Shown here in pieces: positions 8,563 to 18,017 of a stretch of DNA of 64,000 nt (position 1 is the first letter of the stretch; every line of letters starts with the position of its first letter). Under the pieces are notes generated by a model. The model saw only the letters and a list, made by a program, of their open reading frames with translations, made no database searches and was not told where the DNA came from. The stretch comes from Lactobacillus panisapium (GTDB lineage: Bacteria; Bacillota; Bacilli; Lactobacillales; Lactobacillaceae): the NCBI RefSeq assembly GCF_019469265.1, contig NZ_CP048268.1, positions 1,939,001-2,003,000 of the forward strand, in the 5' to 3' direction. The translations under genes and the position numbers were made by a program.

Positions 8563-9447
8563 ATGAAAAAATCTACGATTTGGACGATTGTTGCAGTAGT
8601 AATTATTGCTATCGGTGGTGGCGTCTTTTACGCAACCCAAAAATCCAATAGCAATCAAGTTGATGCTTCATATAACAGTGCAATGCAGCAAGGTAAAGAT
8701 GCAGTTGCTGATAAGAATTATTCCAAGGCAAGCAGCGCCTTTGATAAAGCACTTGGCATTAAGAAAACTGCCCAGGCTAAAGCCTATAAGAGCCAAGCAG
8801 ATAATATGCTTTCGGCAATTAGCGCAACTAAAGATGGCAAGTACGATGATGCACTGACTAACGTCAATAATGTAGTTACTGCAAATAATGGCTACGCTAC
8901 CTTAACTAAACAGGGGCGCAAATTAAAAACTACTATTAAAGATGTGCAAGATAACTACGAAAACGAGATCAAGCCGATTTTTGATAATGCCAAGCAAGCT
9001 GAAGATGGTAAGCAATATCTGCAGGCAATTGACCAATACCAAAGGGTGTTAGATTTGCCTTACATCAACGGTCAATACTATGCCAAATACAAGAAGCAGG
9101 CTAAAAAGGGTGTTGATAAGAATAAGAAGCTTGCCGACGAAAATGATAATGGTGCGGGTGCTTTAACGAGAAGTTATCGCTCAAGTTCAAACTCAAACTC
9201 AGCAAAGCAAAATCAAGATACTGGTAATGCCGGCAAGACCGGTGAAGGTGCTGTGGGCGACCATAAAGTTCACGGTAAGACGGTTACTAACAATCAAATT
9301 AGCCAATTGCGTAAAAGAGTAACCAAACTTGGTTATGACGGAATGTCGTTTAGTCCCCAAGATTTGATCGACCTTTACCGCAAATCTGGCCGCAGTAAAC
9401 CATCTAAGATTACTAAATCTGATGTCGCAGATTACCTTAAACCGTAA
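8563..9447 (+). CDS. Membrane-anchored tetratricopeptide-like protein
   Basis: ATG 8563 follows an AAGGAGGACA site. Residues ~5-24 form one hydrophobic helix with a short positive N-terminus and no lipobox, so the protein is probably anchored with the rest outside. Helical repeats follow (AMQQGKDAVADKNYSKASSAFDKAL; AISATKDGKYDDALTNVNNV; AKQAEDGKQYLQAIDQYQRVLDLP), which look like degenerate TPR units. A Ser/Asn-rich linker (SYRSSSNSNSAKQ) leads to a basic C-terminal helical domain of ~60 residues. It is a single-gene unit with its own terminator. A scaffold or wall-sensing role is possible but not shown. Confidence 0.6.
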   Translation: MKKSTIWTIVAVVIIAIGGGVFYATQKSNSNQVDASYNSAMQQGKDAVADKNYSKASSAFDKALGIKKTAQAKAYKSQADNMLSAISATKDGKYDDALTNVNNVVTANNGYATLTKQGRKLKTTIKDVQDNYENEIKPIFDNAKQAEDGKQYLQAIDQYQRVLDLPYINGQYYAKYKKQAKKGVDKNKKLADENDNGAGALTRSYRSSSNSNSAKQNQDTGNAGKTGEGAVGDHKVHGKTVTNNQISQLRKRVTKLGYDGMSFSPQDLIDLYRKSGRSKPSKITKSDVADYLKP

Positions 9448-9519
9448 TCACCAATCATGTAGCTTTCCTCAAAAAATTAATAAGTTGGTGCTTTAACTAG
9501 CACTTACATAGCTTAATTT

Positions 9520-9558
9520 AAAAATCGTCCGTTGCCATAACTGGCTGGACGATTTTTA
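9520..9558 (+). terminator. Terminator after the anchored repeat protein
   Basis: AAAATCGTCC (9521-9530) pairs with GGACGATTTT (9547-9556) and is followed by T-rich sequence. Confidence 0.75.
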
Positions 9559-9740
9559 TTTGAACAAACCGGCCCCACTTTAATTGGTGCTACAAAAGAT
9601 GCTATAATTTTCCTAGCTAAACGAGCAAAAAGATTTACTATTTATGTACAAATCGTTACAATAGTTGCTTTTACAGCCTAAACTCTGTAAAATGACTATT
9701 GACTTTCACGTTTCCTATTTTTATTAAAGGAGTGTCTGCT

Positions 9741-10175
9741 TTGACTGAAAAAGAAAATAATATCAAAGAGCAAGATAATGAACAAGAACAAGAAAATGAA
9801 GACCTCAAGGTTGTCATGCCAGATGCTGAATGGACAACGATGCCCGATGAAGAATTTGACGAACAACCAGACTATTTGAAGGTTTTCACTGACTTCTATA
9901 TTGCTAAATTTAATCAACGCGACTTGGAAATCATGAACATGTATGACGTCAATTCAAACATGGTTGACATTAACCACTACGTGATTGATAACATTAATTT
10001 TGGTCGTAGAGAATTAGTTAAACACGCTCTGCAATACCATGCAAGTAACTTCCAGAGTATTGTTGATGAGATTGTTAAGCAGGACAATGTTGAGCCTGAA
10101 AAGATGACCTCATACAAAGACTGGGATAACTGGTATGAAGATCGGCGTGATAATATTTCTACTTCTTTATCATAA
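9741..10175 (+). CDS. Acidic hypothetical protein, TTG start
   Basis: I place the start at TTG 9741 because AAAGGAGTG lies 6-9 bases before it, while the in-frame ATG at 9699 has no ribosome site. The resulting 144-residue protein is strongly acidic and Gln/Asn/Asp rich at the N-terminus (EKENNIKEQDNEQEQENED) and has a more ordered second half with aromatic residues (YLKVFTDFYIAKF; YKDWDNWYEDRRD). No signal, membrane or enzyme motif is seen. I do not recognise the family. It ends in its own terminator, ahead of kup. Confidence 0.6.
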   Translation: MTEKENNIKEQDNEQEQENEDLKVVMPDAEWTTMPDEEFDEQPDYLKVFTDFYIAKFNQRDLEIMNMYDVNSNMVDINHYVIDNINFGRRELVKHALQYHASNFQSIVDEIVKQDNVEPEKMTSYKDWDNWYEDRRDNISTSLS

Positions 10176-10218
10176 TTTACTTGTACTATTATTAAAAAAA
10201 GAACAAAATAGATACTTA

Positions 10219-10247
10219 AAAGAGAATGCCAATTGACATTCTTTTTT
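10219..10247 (+). terminator. Terminator between the acidic protein gene and kup
   Basis: AGAATG (10223-10228) pairs with CATTCT (10237-10242), the loop itself being near-palindromic CCAATTGA, with six T after. It also falls in the possible kup leader, so attenuation of kup cannot be excluded. Confidence 0.7.
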
Positions 10248-10288
10248 ACTTTAAAATATTAATAAATCTATGGGAGTACGAGATTACT

Positions 10289-12325
10289 ATGAATCAGAAA
10301 AAGAAACGGATTTCGGCAGCTGGTCTGCTAATCACGATCGGAATCGTTTACGGGGATATCGGAACTAGTCCACTCTACGTAATGAAGTCAATCGTGAACG
10401 GTAACGGCGGAATAGCTAACGTTAACCGTGAATTGATTTTGGGTTCAATTTCTTTAATTTTTTGGACAGTCACATTGCTGACGACTGTCAAGTACGTGCT
10501 GATTGCGTTAAGAGCAACCAACCGTGGTGAAGGCGGGATCTTCGCCCTGTATGCTTTAGTTCGTAAACGAGCTAAATGGCTGGTAATGCCGGCATTAATC
10601 GGAGGAGCCGCACTGCTGGCTGACGGAACGCTAACCCCAGCCGTGACGGTTACGACCTCAATCGAGGGGTTGAAAAACATGCGTTTTGGTTCTAGCATCC
10701 CGGTGCCCAACCAAAATTCCGTCATCATTATTACAATCGCAATTTTGCTGGTACTATTTTCGATTCAGATGCTCGGAACTAGCAGCATTGGAAAAGCTTT
10801 TGGACCAATTATGTTTGTCTGGTTCACCTTCTTAGGGATAATCGGCGTCTTGAATATGGCCAATGACTGGTCAATTCTTGAAGCCCTTAACCCAGTTTGG
10901 GCAATCAAGATTTTATTTAGCCCAGCTAACAAGGCTGGTATTTTTATCCTCGGTTCTATTTTCCTGGCAACAACTGGTGCCGAAGCCCTATATTCCGATG
11001 TTGGTCATGTCGGCAAGGGCAATATTCGTGGCTCATGGCCATATGTTTTTCTTTGCCTGTCATTAAACTATCTTGGCCAAGGCGTCTGGATTTTACAAAA
11101 TCCGCACTACCAAGCTCACGGCACTGAACTCAATCCGTTCTTTGAAGCTGTTCCAAGTAGTCTGCGGTTATTCGCGATTATTTTGGCAACAATTGCGGCG
11201 ATCATAGCATCGCAAGCCTTAATCACTGGTTCATTCACGCTTGTTTCCGAAGCCAGTGGACTGAAGTTTTTGCCACGGATGAAAATTAATTATCCAACAA
11301 CCGAGCACGGTCAGATTTATATTCCATCTGTTAACAAGATGATCTGTGTGGCAACAATTGCTATTGTTATCTTCTTCAGAACCTCAGAACATATGGAAGC
11401 GGCCTATGGTCTTTCCATCACGGTCACAATGCTGATGACTACTTTGCTCTTATTCGAGTATCTGGGTTCTAAAAACAGACCGCTATTATTACGCCTGTGC
11501 TTTTTAGTAGTTTTCGGCTTTATTGAAGGCATGTTCCTTGTCTCCAGCTTAACCAAGTTCATGCACGGCGGTTATGTTACCGTCTTAATTGCAGGCTTTA
11601 TCGGTGTTATTATGTTTATCTGGTACTTTGGTAACCGGGTTCGCGATAAGCATGAAGGAGCAAGCACTTATGTCCGGTTAGATGAATATACTGACATGCT
11701 GACAGACTTAAGTCACGATGATGATTACCCGACTTATGCAACTAACTTAGTCTACATGGCGAAAGTTAAGTACAATAAGTTCATTAAGCGCGAAATTCTT
11801 TATTCAATTTTGGATAAACGACCCAAACGTGCTGCTGCTTACTGGTTCGTTTCCGTCAACATTACGAATGAGCCATTTACGGCCAAATATGCGGTTAACA
11901 CTTATGGCACTAAAAACGTCATCAACGTTCAACTTTTCTTAGGTTTTAAAAAGCAAACCAGTGTTAACGTCTACTTAAGGCAGATTGTGCAGGATCTGAT
12001 TAAAGACGGCACAATCGAGGCGCAGCCACAAGAATACACAACCACTCCTGGACGCAAAGTGGGCGATTTCTCATTTGTCATCGTTAATGAGGTTGTTAGT
12101 CCGCTCACTAAACTCAAGGGCTTTGAAAAATGGATTTTGAAGGCACGCATTTGGCTGCAAAATCTTTCATCCAACCCTGCCTCATGGTTTGGCCTTGAAT
12201 TCACCGATACGGTAGTCGAACAAGTACCGTTAATCCTAGGTCGACCAAAGAAAAACCTACATATTAGACGAGTTGCCCCACGCGACTACTCTCATTTAAA
12301 AGACCAAGAAATTGATAATAGCTAA
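10289..12325 (+). CDS. kup: KUP-family potassium:proton symporter
   Basis: Start ATG 10289 (MNQKKKRISAAG) is chosen over an in-frame ATG at 10226 because it begins the family's conserved N-terminus: TIGIVYGDIGTSPLYVMKSI is the KUP signature in the first membrane helix. Further family marks are ATNRGEGGIFALYALVR, the ADGTLTPAVTVTTSIEGL segment and ATTGAEALYSDVGHVGKGNIR. About 12 membrane helices fill the first ~460 residues and a soluble C-terminal domain of ~200 residues follows. At 679 residues the length is normal. Kup takes up K+ with protons. A weak GGGAG ribosome site precedes it and a terminator follows; it is monocistronic. Confidence 0.93.
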   Translation: MNQKKKRISAAGLLITIGIVYGDIGTSPLYVMKSIVNGNGGIANVNRELILGSISLIFWTVTLLTTVKYVLIALRATNRGEGGIFALYALVRKRAKWLVMPALIGGAALLADGTLTPAVTVTTSIEGLKNMRFGSSIPVPNQNSVIIITIAILLVLFSIQMLGTSSIGKAFGPIMFVWFTFLGIIGVLNMANDWSILEALNPVWAIKILFSPANKAGIFILGSIFLATTGAEALYSDVGHVGKGNIRGSWPYVFLCLSLNYLGQGVWILQNPHYQAHGTELNPFFEAVPSSLRLFAIILATIAAIIASQALITGSFTLVSEASGLKFLPRMKINYPTTEHGQIYIPSVNKMICVATIAIVIFFRTSEHMEAAYGLSITVTMLMTTLLLFEYLGSKNRPLLLRLCFLVVFGFIEGMFLVSSLTKFMHGGYVTVLIAGFIGVIMFIWYFGNRVRDKHEGASTYVRLDEYTDMLTDLSHDDDYPTYATNLVYMAKVKYNKFIKREILYSILDKRPKRAAAYWFVSVNITNEPFTAKYAVNTYGTKNVINVQLFLGFKKQTSVNVYLRQIVQDLIKDGTIEAQPQEYTTTPGRKVGDFSFVIVNEVVSPLTKLKGFEKWILKARIWLQNLSSNPASWFGLEFTDTVVEQVPLILGRPKKNLHIRRVAPRDYSHLKDQEIDNS

Positions 12326-12329
12326 ATTG

Positions 12330-12364
12330 AAAAGGACTAGAGATTAACTTCTCCAGTCCTTTTT
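12330..12364 (+). terminator. Terminator of kup
   Basis: AAAGGACTAGAGA pairs with TCTCCAGTCCTTT with one mismatch, then T residues. Confidence 0.85.
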
Positions 12365-12443
12365 ATGTATCTTCGATAATTTAGGCGTTAATGTCTGAAC
12401 TTACAAATGCAAGTTTTATTAGTTTAGATATAAAACAACTAGT

Positions 12444-14375
12444 CTATATCTCCAAAGAACCATTTTCAATAACAGAGCGACAGCGCTTATAAACATGTTT
12501 ATAATATTCCTTGCCCTTATACATAAAGTTTAATTTTTCAAATTGAGATAAATCACCAATTTTTACCTGTGAAGCAAATTCAATAGGATGCTCCAAATAT
12601 ATTCCCCAAAAGCATGCATAGTTCACGTCATTTAAATTTTCAATTATTTTTACCTTTGAACTTATCGATGGAAAGACTTGCTGGTAAACCTTATAATAAA
12701 CTATATGTTTATAATTGAAACCTAACTCGTAAATCAGTGCTTCATAGTCAAATTTATTCTGACCAAAGTTTTGCTCTTCTTCTGTATTTCTTACTAAATC
12801 TTTAAAATAAGTTTGAGCATAAGAGTCATAGGTAAATTTCTCAAAATTAGATCTTTCAATTAATGTCCTAAATATATGTAGTTTGTTACCCGAAGATATT
12901 TTTTGCTTTTGCTTTACTTGTATTTCATTAAAAACTTTTTCGAACTGCAAAATGATATATTTGTATTCATCTTCATCAGAATTGCTTTTTTCATCGTAAA
13001 GCTGTGCTACTCTTCTTTGTAGCACCTCTCTCAATAAATTATTCGGTCCTCTGTAGGATGAAGAGGCAGTTGATTCAATAGCCGCTTTTGCCATAATCGA
13101 ATAGTCTTGTAAATAAGGCTCATTTTTATTATCCTCAAGGAAGTATCCAAATTCTCGAGAAGACTCACTATTTTCATAATTGAAAAGCTTGACCAATTTA
13201 CTTTCATCCTTTGAAAATTCTTTCAATTCTGCAATAGAATGATTAGTTGCTATATCATCAATAAAATAAATGGTTGGAATTTTCTCAAATGACATTCCAG
13301 AAAATTCAGGTAATTGAGGAGTTATTAAAATTCTCTTTATTAATTCATCGATTCTATTGTTTTGAGAGCCTTTTTTAGGGTTGGCAATGATTTCTTTATA
13401 ATTGCCTAACAACATATCATATTTTTCACTTTCAAATAAATAAAGATAAATAATATATAATTCTTGATTAATTATAATCTTATCAAGCTTTTTTCTGGAA
13501 ATTAATTGATTTTCCACATAACTTAAGTACTTATTTGCATCCCTTGGTGTCCTTTTTTCTTTTTCAAACAACTCAGCTATATCTGTAAAATCAAAGTCCC
13601 TAGTATATTTATCACTGGCAGACTTGATATTTGGTTTATCTAGATACTCAACTTTTTCTTTTATTTTATCATTTACCATTTTTGCAATATTTTCAGATTG
13701 TAGCTGTATAGGAAGCCCTATTTTCATATCAATTATCTTACTTAGATATCCACTATTATTCTTAGCAATTTTATTCCAATCTCCAACGAAGATTATTCTA
13801 ATTTTGCCTTTAATCTGATTAAAAAACAGATAAAGCTCTTCTTGTGTTTCTATATCTAGTCTATCGAAATCATCAACTATCAAAACACTTGGACGTTTTT
13901 TACGTTTTAAAACAGCTTTATCTATCCATAAGAGGAATCTATTTATATCAAAAAATTTATTTTGATAAAATGTGATCAACGTTGTAATAAGCGTGGAAAG
14001 AACCAATATTACTGTTATTTTTCTAGAGCTTGCTATTGATGGAGCAATCGTATATGTCGATACAGTAGTTGCTGCTACAACAGCTATGATTATTAAAAAA
14101 GCATACACAGCAGTTTTTACCCAATATGAATTAGGAAAAATTGATTCATATAATTTTTGTCCAAAAGAAGCTTTATTTTTTGGTTCCCACAATTTAAAAT
14201 ATACAAATTTCAAGTTTTTTCCTGTTGCTTTTTCCACTTCTTTCAAATACTCCGTTTTACCGCTACCCCATTTTCCTTGAAGAAAATACGTTTTGGGCTC
14301 TTCTTTAAGTTCTTTAGCAAAAGCTCTTGCAACATCACTGGTATCTATTTTATCTATTTTCCATTTTTCACCCAT
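12444..14375 (-). CDS. KAP-family P-loop NTPase with inserted membrane helices
   Basis: The 643-residue protein has a Walker A motif GKWGSGKT at ~34-41, a Walker B motif SVLIVDDFDRL at ~163-173, and two membrane helices at ~85-137 inserted between them. That insertion of membrane spans inside a P-loop domain is the hallmark of the KAP family (Kidins220/ARMS and PifA). PifA blocks phage T7 growth, so bacterial KAP proteins are often considered anti-phage proteins; here this is inference only. The C-terminal ~350 residues are helical with no recognised motif. The gene is AT-rich relative to neighbours, stands alone between kup and pepO, and has an AGAGGA site before ATG 14375, suggesting acquisition by transfer. 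Confidence 0.75.
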   Translation of the reverse strand: MGEKWKIDKIDTSDVARAFAKELKEEPKTYFLQGKWGSGKTEYLKEVEKATGKNLKFVYFKLWEPKNKASFGQKLYESIFPNSYWVKTAVYAFLIIIAVVAATTVSTYTIAPSIASSRKITVILVLSTLITTLITFYQNKFFDINRFLLWIDKAVLKRKKRPSVLIVDDFDRLDIETQEELYLFFNQIKGKIRIIFVGDWNKIAKNNSGYLSKIIDMKIGLPIQLQSENIAKMVNDKIKEKVEYLDKPNIKSASDKYTRDFDFTDIAELFEKEKRTPRDANKYLSYVENQLISRKKLDKIIINQELYIIYLYLFESEKYDMLLGNYKEIIANPKKGSQNNRIDELIKRILITPQLPEFSGMSFEKIPTIYFIDDIATNHSIAELKEFSKDESKLVKLFNYENSESSREFGYFLEDNKNEPYLQDYSIMAKAAIESTASSSYRGPNNLLREVLQRRVAQLYDEKSNSDEDEYKYIILQFEKVFNEIQVKQKQKISSGNKLHIFRTLIERSNFEKFTYDSYAQTYFKDLVRNTEEEQNFGQNKFDYEALIYELGFNYKHIVYYKVYQQVFPSISSKVKIIENLNDVNYACFWGIYLEHPIEFASQVKIGDLSQFEKLNFMYKGKEYYKHVYKRCRSVIENGSLEI

Positions 14376-14472
14376 ATTATCCTCTTTAGTTAACCAAACA
14401 TATTTTTATATTATGTTTAATTCTACTACATTAGATTTGAATATCTGATTCACATTCTGTAAAAGCTATAAG

Positions 14473-14510
14473 CAAAAAGCACCTCCCCTTGTCAGAGAAG
14501 TGCTTCTTTT
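14473..14510 (-). terminator. Terminator of pepO
   Basis: AAGCAC and flanking bases pair across a ~20-base imperfect hairpin (minus strand AAAGAAGCACTTCTC ... GGGGAGGTGCTTTTT) with T on both sides, so it may act in both directions. Confidence 0.75.
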
Positions 14511-14518
14511 TATATTAA

Positions 14519-16468
14519 TTACCAAATATGAACACGTTTATCAGGATCAAGCCACATACCGTCTTCAGGCTTAACGTCAAAGACTTTGTAAAATTCATCC
14601 TGACATTGTGATTGTACATTAGCACGTAATGGACCCGGCGCATGCACATCAACGGCAGTTTGACTCTTAATTGCCTCAATCATTTGCTTGTTGGCCCAAA
14701 TCCGGGCAAAGTTTTCAAACAACTTCTTAAGATCATCATTTTCATTCTTAGCTGCTTCAACTGCGGCGGTTAAGCCACCTTGATCGGCGATATTTTCCGA
14801 AACGACTTGCTTACCATTAATGGTAACAGGTCCATATTGAATGCCATCGAACAAATCGATCTCAGCTTGAGTACGCTTCTTGAATTCAGCGTAATCCTCA
14901 TCAGTCCACCAATTCTTCATGTTGCCGATCTCATCAAATTTTGCACCATTGTTGTCAAAGGCGTGAGAAACTTCGTGAGCAATCACAGTACCAATACCAC
15001 CAAAGTTAGTAGCACGGTCTTGCTTCAGGTCATAAAATGGTGCTTGTAAGATAGCTGCAGGGAAAGTTAGGTCGTTTCTAGTAGGATCATAACAAGCATT
15101 AACCAAGTTGCCCGGCATTGCCCAGATTGAACGATCAACTTCTTTATGTAGCTGTTCAATATTGTACTTTTGCTCTTCCAAGGCAAATGCACGTTCGTTT
15201 GAGTAAAGACTGCCACCCTTGCTTGCTGGAATAACCTTCAAGCGGTTGTAAATTTCTTCAACCTTATCTGGATAACCAATCTTTAGTTCCAAAGCTTCAA
15301 CTTTAGTAACGGCTTGTTTCCTAGTTGCTTCAGATAACCAATCATTATTACGTAGACGATCCTTATAAACCGTTAGCATCCGGTCAATCATGTCTTCTAC
15401 GTCTTTTTTGGCATCCTCACCAAAGTAAGTCTTACCATAGTAAACGCCAACCACTTCACTGAAAGTATCATTAGCAATATGGTATGCCTGCTTTTCACCA
15501 TTAGTCAGCTTTGGTTGACCTGATAATGCTTGACTAAATGGAAATGCAGCTTCACGGAATTCTTGCGATAATGTTGACGCAACATCGTTAATAAAGTTGA
15601 CAATCATCCAGCCTTTAATTTCGGCGAAATTATCTTCATTTACTAATTCAGCAAAGTGATCCAAGTAACGAGGCTCTTGAACAATGATTTGTTCAGGCTC
15701 TTCACCAATAATTTCTTTTAGATAATAAGAAATCTGGAATTTACCAAATTTAGCCTTAAAGTCGGCAATACTCATTGGGTTGTAGCAAGCTGGGTAATCT
15801 GCCCATTCTTCTGAGGACTTAACTACCTTTGCAAGTTTAGCGTCGTATTTAATCGCATTTTCTGCGTATTTCTCTGCCTTCTTGGTAGACATTCCCGCCA
15901 TTTCCAGCAACTTAACTGATTGTTTTTGCAAAATAGCAAGCAAACTTGCGGCATCATCAGTTTGGTAAGTTGTAGTGTCAGGTAGGAAAGTACCAGGACC
16001 AGAAAAGTTTAAGCCGTTAATTTTCGCATTTTTTAAATCTGGTTCAACATCAAAAACAAATGGCAATGATGCAAAAGTTGAAAGATCCGGTGCATTGAGG
16101 TTGAAATCAGAGAAATCCTTGATACTATCAAGCAAGGCTAAGTCAGACTCAATTGGTTCAGCACCATCACTGTTACGCTTATCAAAATCACATGCAAGTT
16201 GATAAAGTTTGACTGCTTCATCCAAGTTAGGTACATCTGGTACCTCTTTTTTACCAGAAGCAAAATCAGCAAAATCTTTCATCAAGAGCTTTTCAACGTT
16301 CACCTCAATACCGTCAAAAGCTGCCATTCGTGAGCGATCTTCAGGAATTTTAGTTTTTTCAATCCATTCTGAGTTAACGGCTAAATAAAGGTTGTCTTGT
16401 GGTCTTGTGCCAACCTTAGGTTCAATGATGTTGCCGCCACCGCCGCGAACTGCAAAAAATTTATTCAT
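14519..16468 (-). CDS. pepO: M13-family zinc endopeptidase PepO (neprilysin-like)
   Basis: The 649-residue product shows the M13 active site GTVIAHEVSHAFDNNGAKFD, where HEVSH carries two zinc-binding His and the catalytic Glu, and ENIADQGGL, which supplies the third zinc ligand Glu and the conserved Asp. The tail ends VHIW rather than the CxxW of secreted mammalian forms. There is no signal peptide, so it is cytosolic and degrades oligopeptides taken up after casein or host protein breakdown. ATG 16468 with GGAAGGAC upstream is preferred; the codon before it (TTG) is less likely. It is monocistronic. Confidence 0.93.
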   Translation of the reverse strand: MNKFFAVRGGGGNIIEPKVGTRPQDNLYLAVNSEWIEKTKIPEDRSRMAAFDGIEVNVEKLLMKDFADFASGKKEVPDVPNLDEAVKLYQLACDFDKRNSDGAEPIESDLALLDSIKDFSDFNLNAPDLSTFASLPFVFDVEPDLKNAKINGLNFSGPGTFLPDTTTYQTDDAASLLAILQKQSVKLLEMAGMSTKKAEKYAENAIKYDAKLAKVVKSSEEWADYPACYNPMSIADFKAKFGKFQISYYLKEIIGEEPEQIIVQEPRYLDHFAELVNEDNFAEIKGWMIVNFINDVASTLSQEFREAAFPFSQALSGQPKLTNGEKQAYHIANDTFSEVVGVYYGKTYFGEDAKKDVEDMIDRMLTVYKDRLRNNDWLSEATRKQAVTKVEALELKIGYPDKVEEIYNRLKVIPASKGGSLYSNERAFALEEQKYNIEQLHKEVDRSIWAMPGNLVNACYDPTRNDLTFPAAILQAPFYDLKQDRATNFGGIGTVIAHEVSHAFDNNGAKFDEIGNMKNWWTDEDYAEFKKRTQAEIDLFDGIQYGPVTINGKQVVSENIADQGGLTAAVEAAKNENDDLKKLFENFARIWANKQMIEAIKSQTAVDVHAPGPLRANVQSQCQDEFYKVFDVKPEDGMWLDPDKRVHIW

Positions 16469-16562
16469 CAAAAGAGTCCTTCCTTTTTTTCAAAATTAAA
16501 ATTAGACTAAATTAATATTATCATTTTAAGCAAGCAGCAGATATTAAAAAGCCTTTACAAAA

Positions 16563-17783
16563 TTACTTAAAAAGTTTGATATATTTACGTAGTTTTGCAT
16601 GAAGTGGGATTAATAACAGAACCATTAAGAAGATCCCCGTAGCAGCAATGATAAAGAATGGGATATATCCAGCTCGATCAATAACCATTCCGCCAAATAG
16701 CGGACCAAAGGCCTGACCAATGCCACGAGCGACATTGATTTCTCCTTGATACTTACCCTTACTGCTCATTGGTGACAAATCATTAATGTATGCTGGAACA
16801 GCTGGAAAAGCAGTTGCTTCGCCTAATGTTAGAATCACCATCGACAATGCAAAATGGGCAAAATCACGGGCAAAAATAAGCGTTGCAAATGAGATTGCAA
16901 ACATTGTTGTGCCAAAAATAATTTGTTGGAATAAATTTTTAAACAGATGAGGGAATCTAGCCAGAATAACCTGCACTGTGACAATGATTGCGCCGTTTAG
17001 CGTCCATAACAAACTGTATAAATGGAACGGGATCCCTAATGACACCATATAAACAGAAAGGTTGGATTCCCAGTTCATATACATCAGCCACGTTACCGCT
17101 AAGGAAATAAGAAAACCAATCATTAGCATCATATTATGCTTAGGCATTGGCTCCGCTTTAGGCTTCTCACCAGTGTTTTTGCTCTTAGCTACACGCTCTT
17201 TATGAAAATTAATAACTGGGCGGTAGTGAATCGCCGCGTTAATGCAGGCAATTGCAAATAATGATGCGGCTAGTAAGAATAAGAACTCAATTGAAAAGTC
17301 ATAAAGATAGCCAACAAGTAAGGTTCCTGTTACTGTACCCACATTTTGGGCAAAGTAAATTAAGTTAAAGACATAGCGACCAGGATAATTGCGCAAACTT
17401 GTTGCAATTGAGTTAATCATTGTGCCGTTCCAGCCGCTGACAAAACCCGTGATAATTAGCCAAATCCAATATGCTGGCCAGCCGTGGAAAAAGGCCATAA
17501 AAAATAAGACTAGTGCATCAGTTCCCAGACCAGCAACAATTAGTGGATATGGATTACAGCGATCATATAAACGTCCAGCTGTAAAAGAGCCTAGTACGTT
17601 ACTTGCACAATTGCAAAATAATACCAGTCCAATTACTGATAGACTGATGTGCAATTGCTTATTTAGATAGACCGAAGTGAGAGGCCAAACAAAGCTCGAC
17701 CCAATCCATGTTGCTAGCTCTCCTACTAGCAGCCAGCGTAACTTAACTTCTGTTTCATTATTTGATCCATGTTTAAGTTTCAT
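16563..17783 (-). CDS. MFS transporter, 12-helix
   Basis: The 406-residue protein has about 12 membrane helices with a charged loop in the middle (YRPVINFHKERVAKSKNTGEKPKAE) and an MFS-type loop AGRLYDRCNPYP between helices 2 and 3. The second half has the SPMSSKGKYQGE and GIGQAFGPLFGGMVIDRAG signature of MDR-type MFS exporters like YfmO/MdtH. It probably exports drugs or another small molecule by proton antiport; the substrate is not visible. AAAGGACTG precedes ATG 17783. No clear terminator follows. Confidence 0.8.
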   Translation of the reverse strand: MKLKHGSNNETEVKLRWLLVGELATWIGSSFVWPLTSVYLNKQLHISLSVIGLVLFCNCASNVLGSFTAGRLYDRCNPYPLIVAGLGTDALVLFFMAFFHGWPAYWIWLIITGFVSGWNGTMINSIATSLRNYPGRYVFNLIYFAQNVGTVTGTLLVGYLYDFSIEFLFLLAASLFAIACINAAIHYRPVINFHKERVAKSKNTGEKPKAEPMPKHNMMLMIGFLISLAVTWLMYMNWESNLSVYMVSLGIPFHLYSLLWTLNGAIIVTVQVILARFPHLFKNLFQQIIFGTTMFAISFATLIFARDFAHFALSMVILTLGEATAFPAVPAYINDLSPMSSKGKYQGEINVARGIGQAFGPLFGGMVIDRAGYIPFFIIAATGIFLMVLLLIPLHAKLRKYIKLFK

Positions 17784-17903
17784 TTATTCAGTCCTTTCTA
17801 TAGTTGAATTCCATTAACCAGTTTAACAAGTTGCGCGCCAAAAGAACACCCCGAGTTTACTTTAATACTAACGCGAAAAGCTTAACGACTTTTTTAAGCG
17901 CAC

Positions 17904-17944
17904 AAAAAAAGATGATACTCAGTTCAGAGCCAAGATCATCTTTT
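17904..17944 (-). terminator. Terminator of the LanFEG-like ABC operon
   Basis: AAAAGATGATC pairs with the minus-strand arm GTATCATCTTTTTTT across a ~14-base loop. It lies 74 bp after the last permease gene. Confidence 0.8.
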
Positions 17945-18017
17945 GGGGTCTGCTTTTAATAAAAATTAACTTTTTCAAGATATGCTTCTAAAACAAGCAG
18001 CTTCAAACAATTAAATG

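Noticed and set aside
10219..10288. c-di-AMP riboswitch before kup
   Set aside because: The space between the previous stop and kup is ~110 bases with only a simple terminator; too short for that riboswitch.
12444..14375. KAP NTPase as part of a multi-gene defence island
   Set aside because: Neighbours are kup and pepO, ordinary chromosomal genes; no second defence gene is adjacent.
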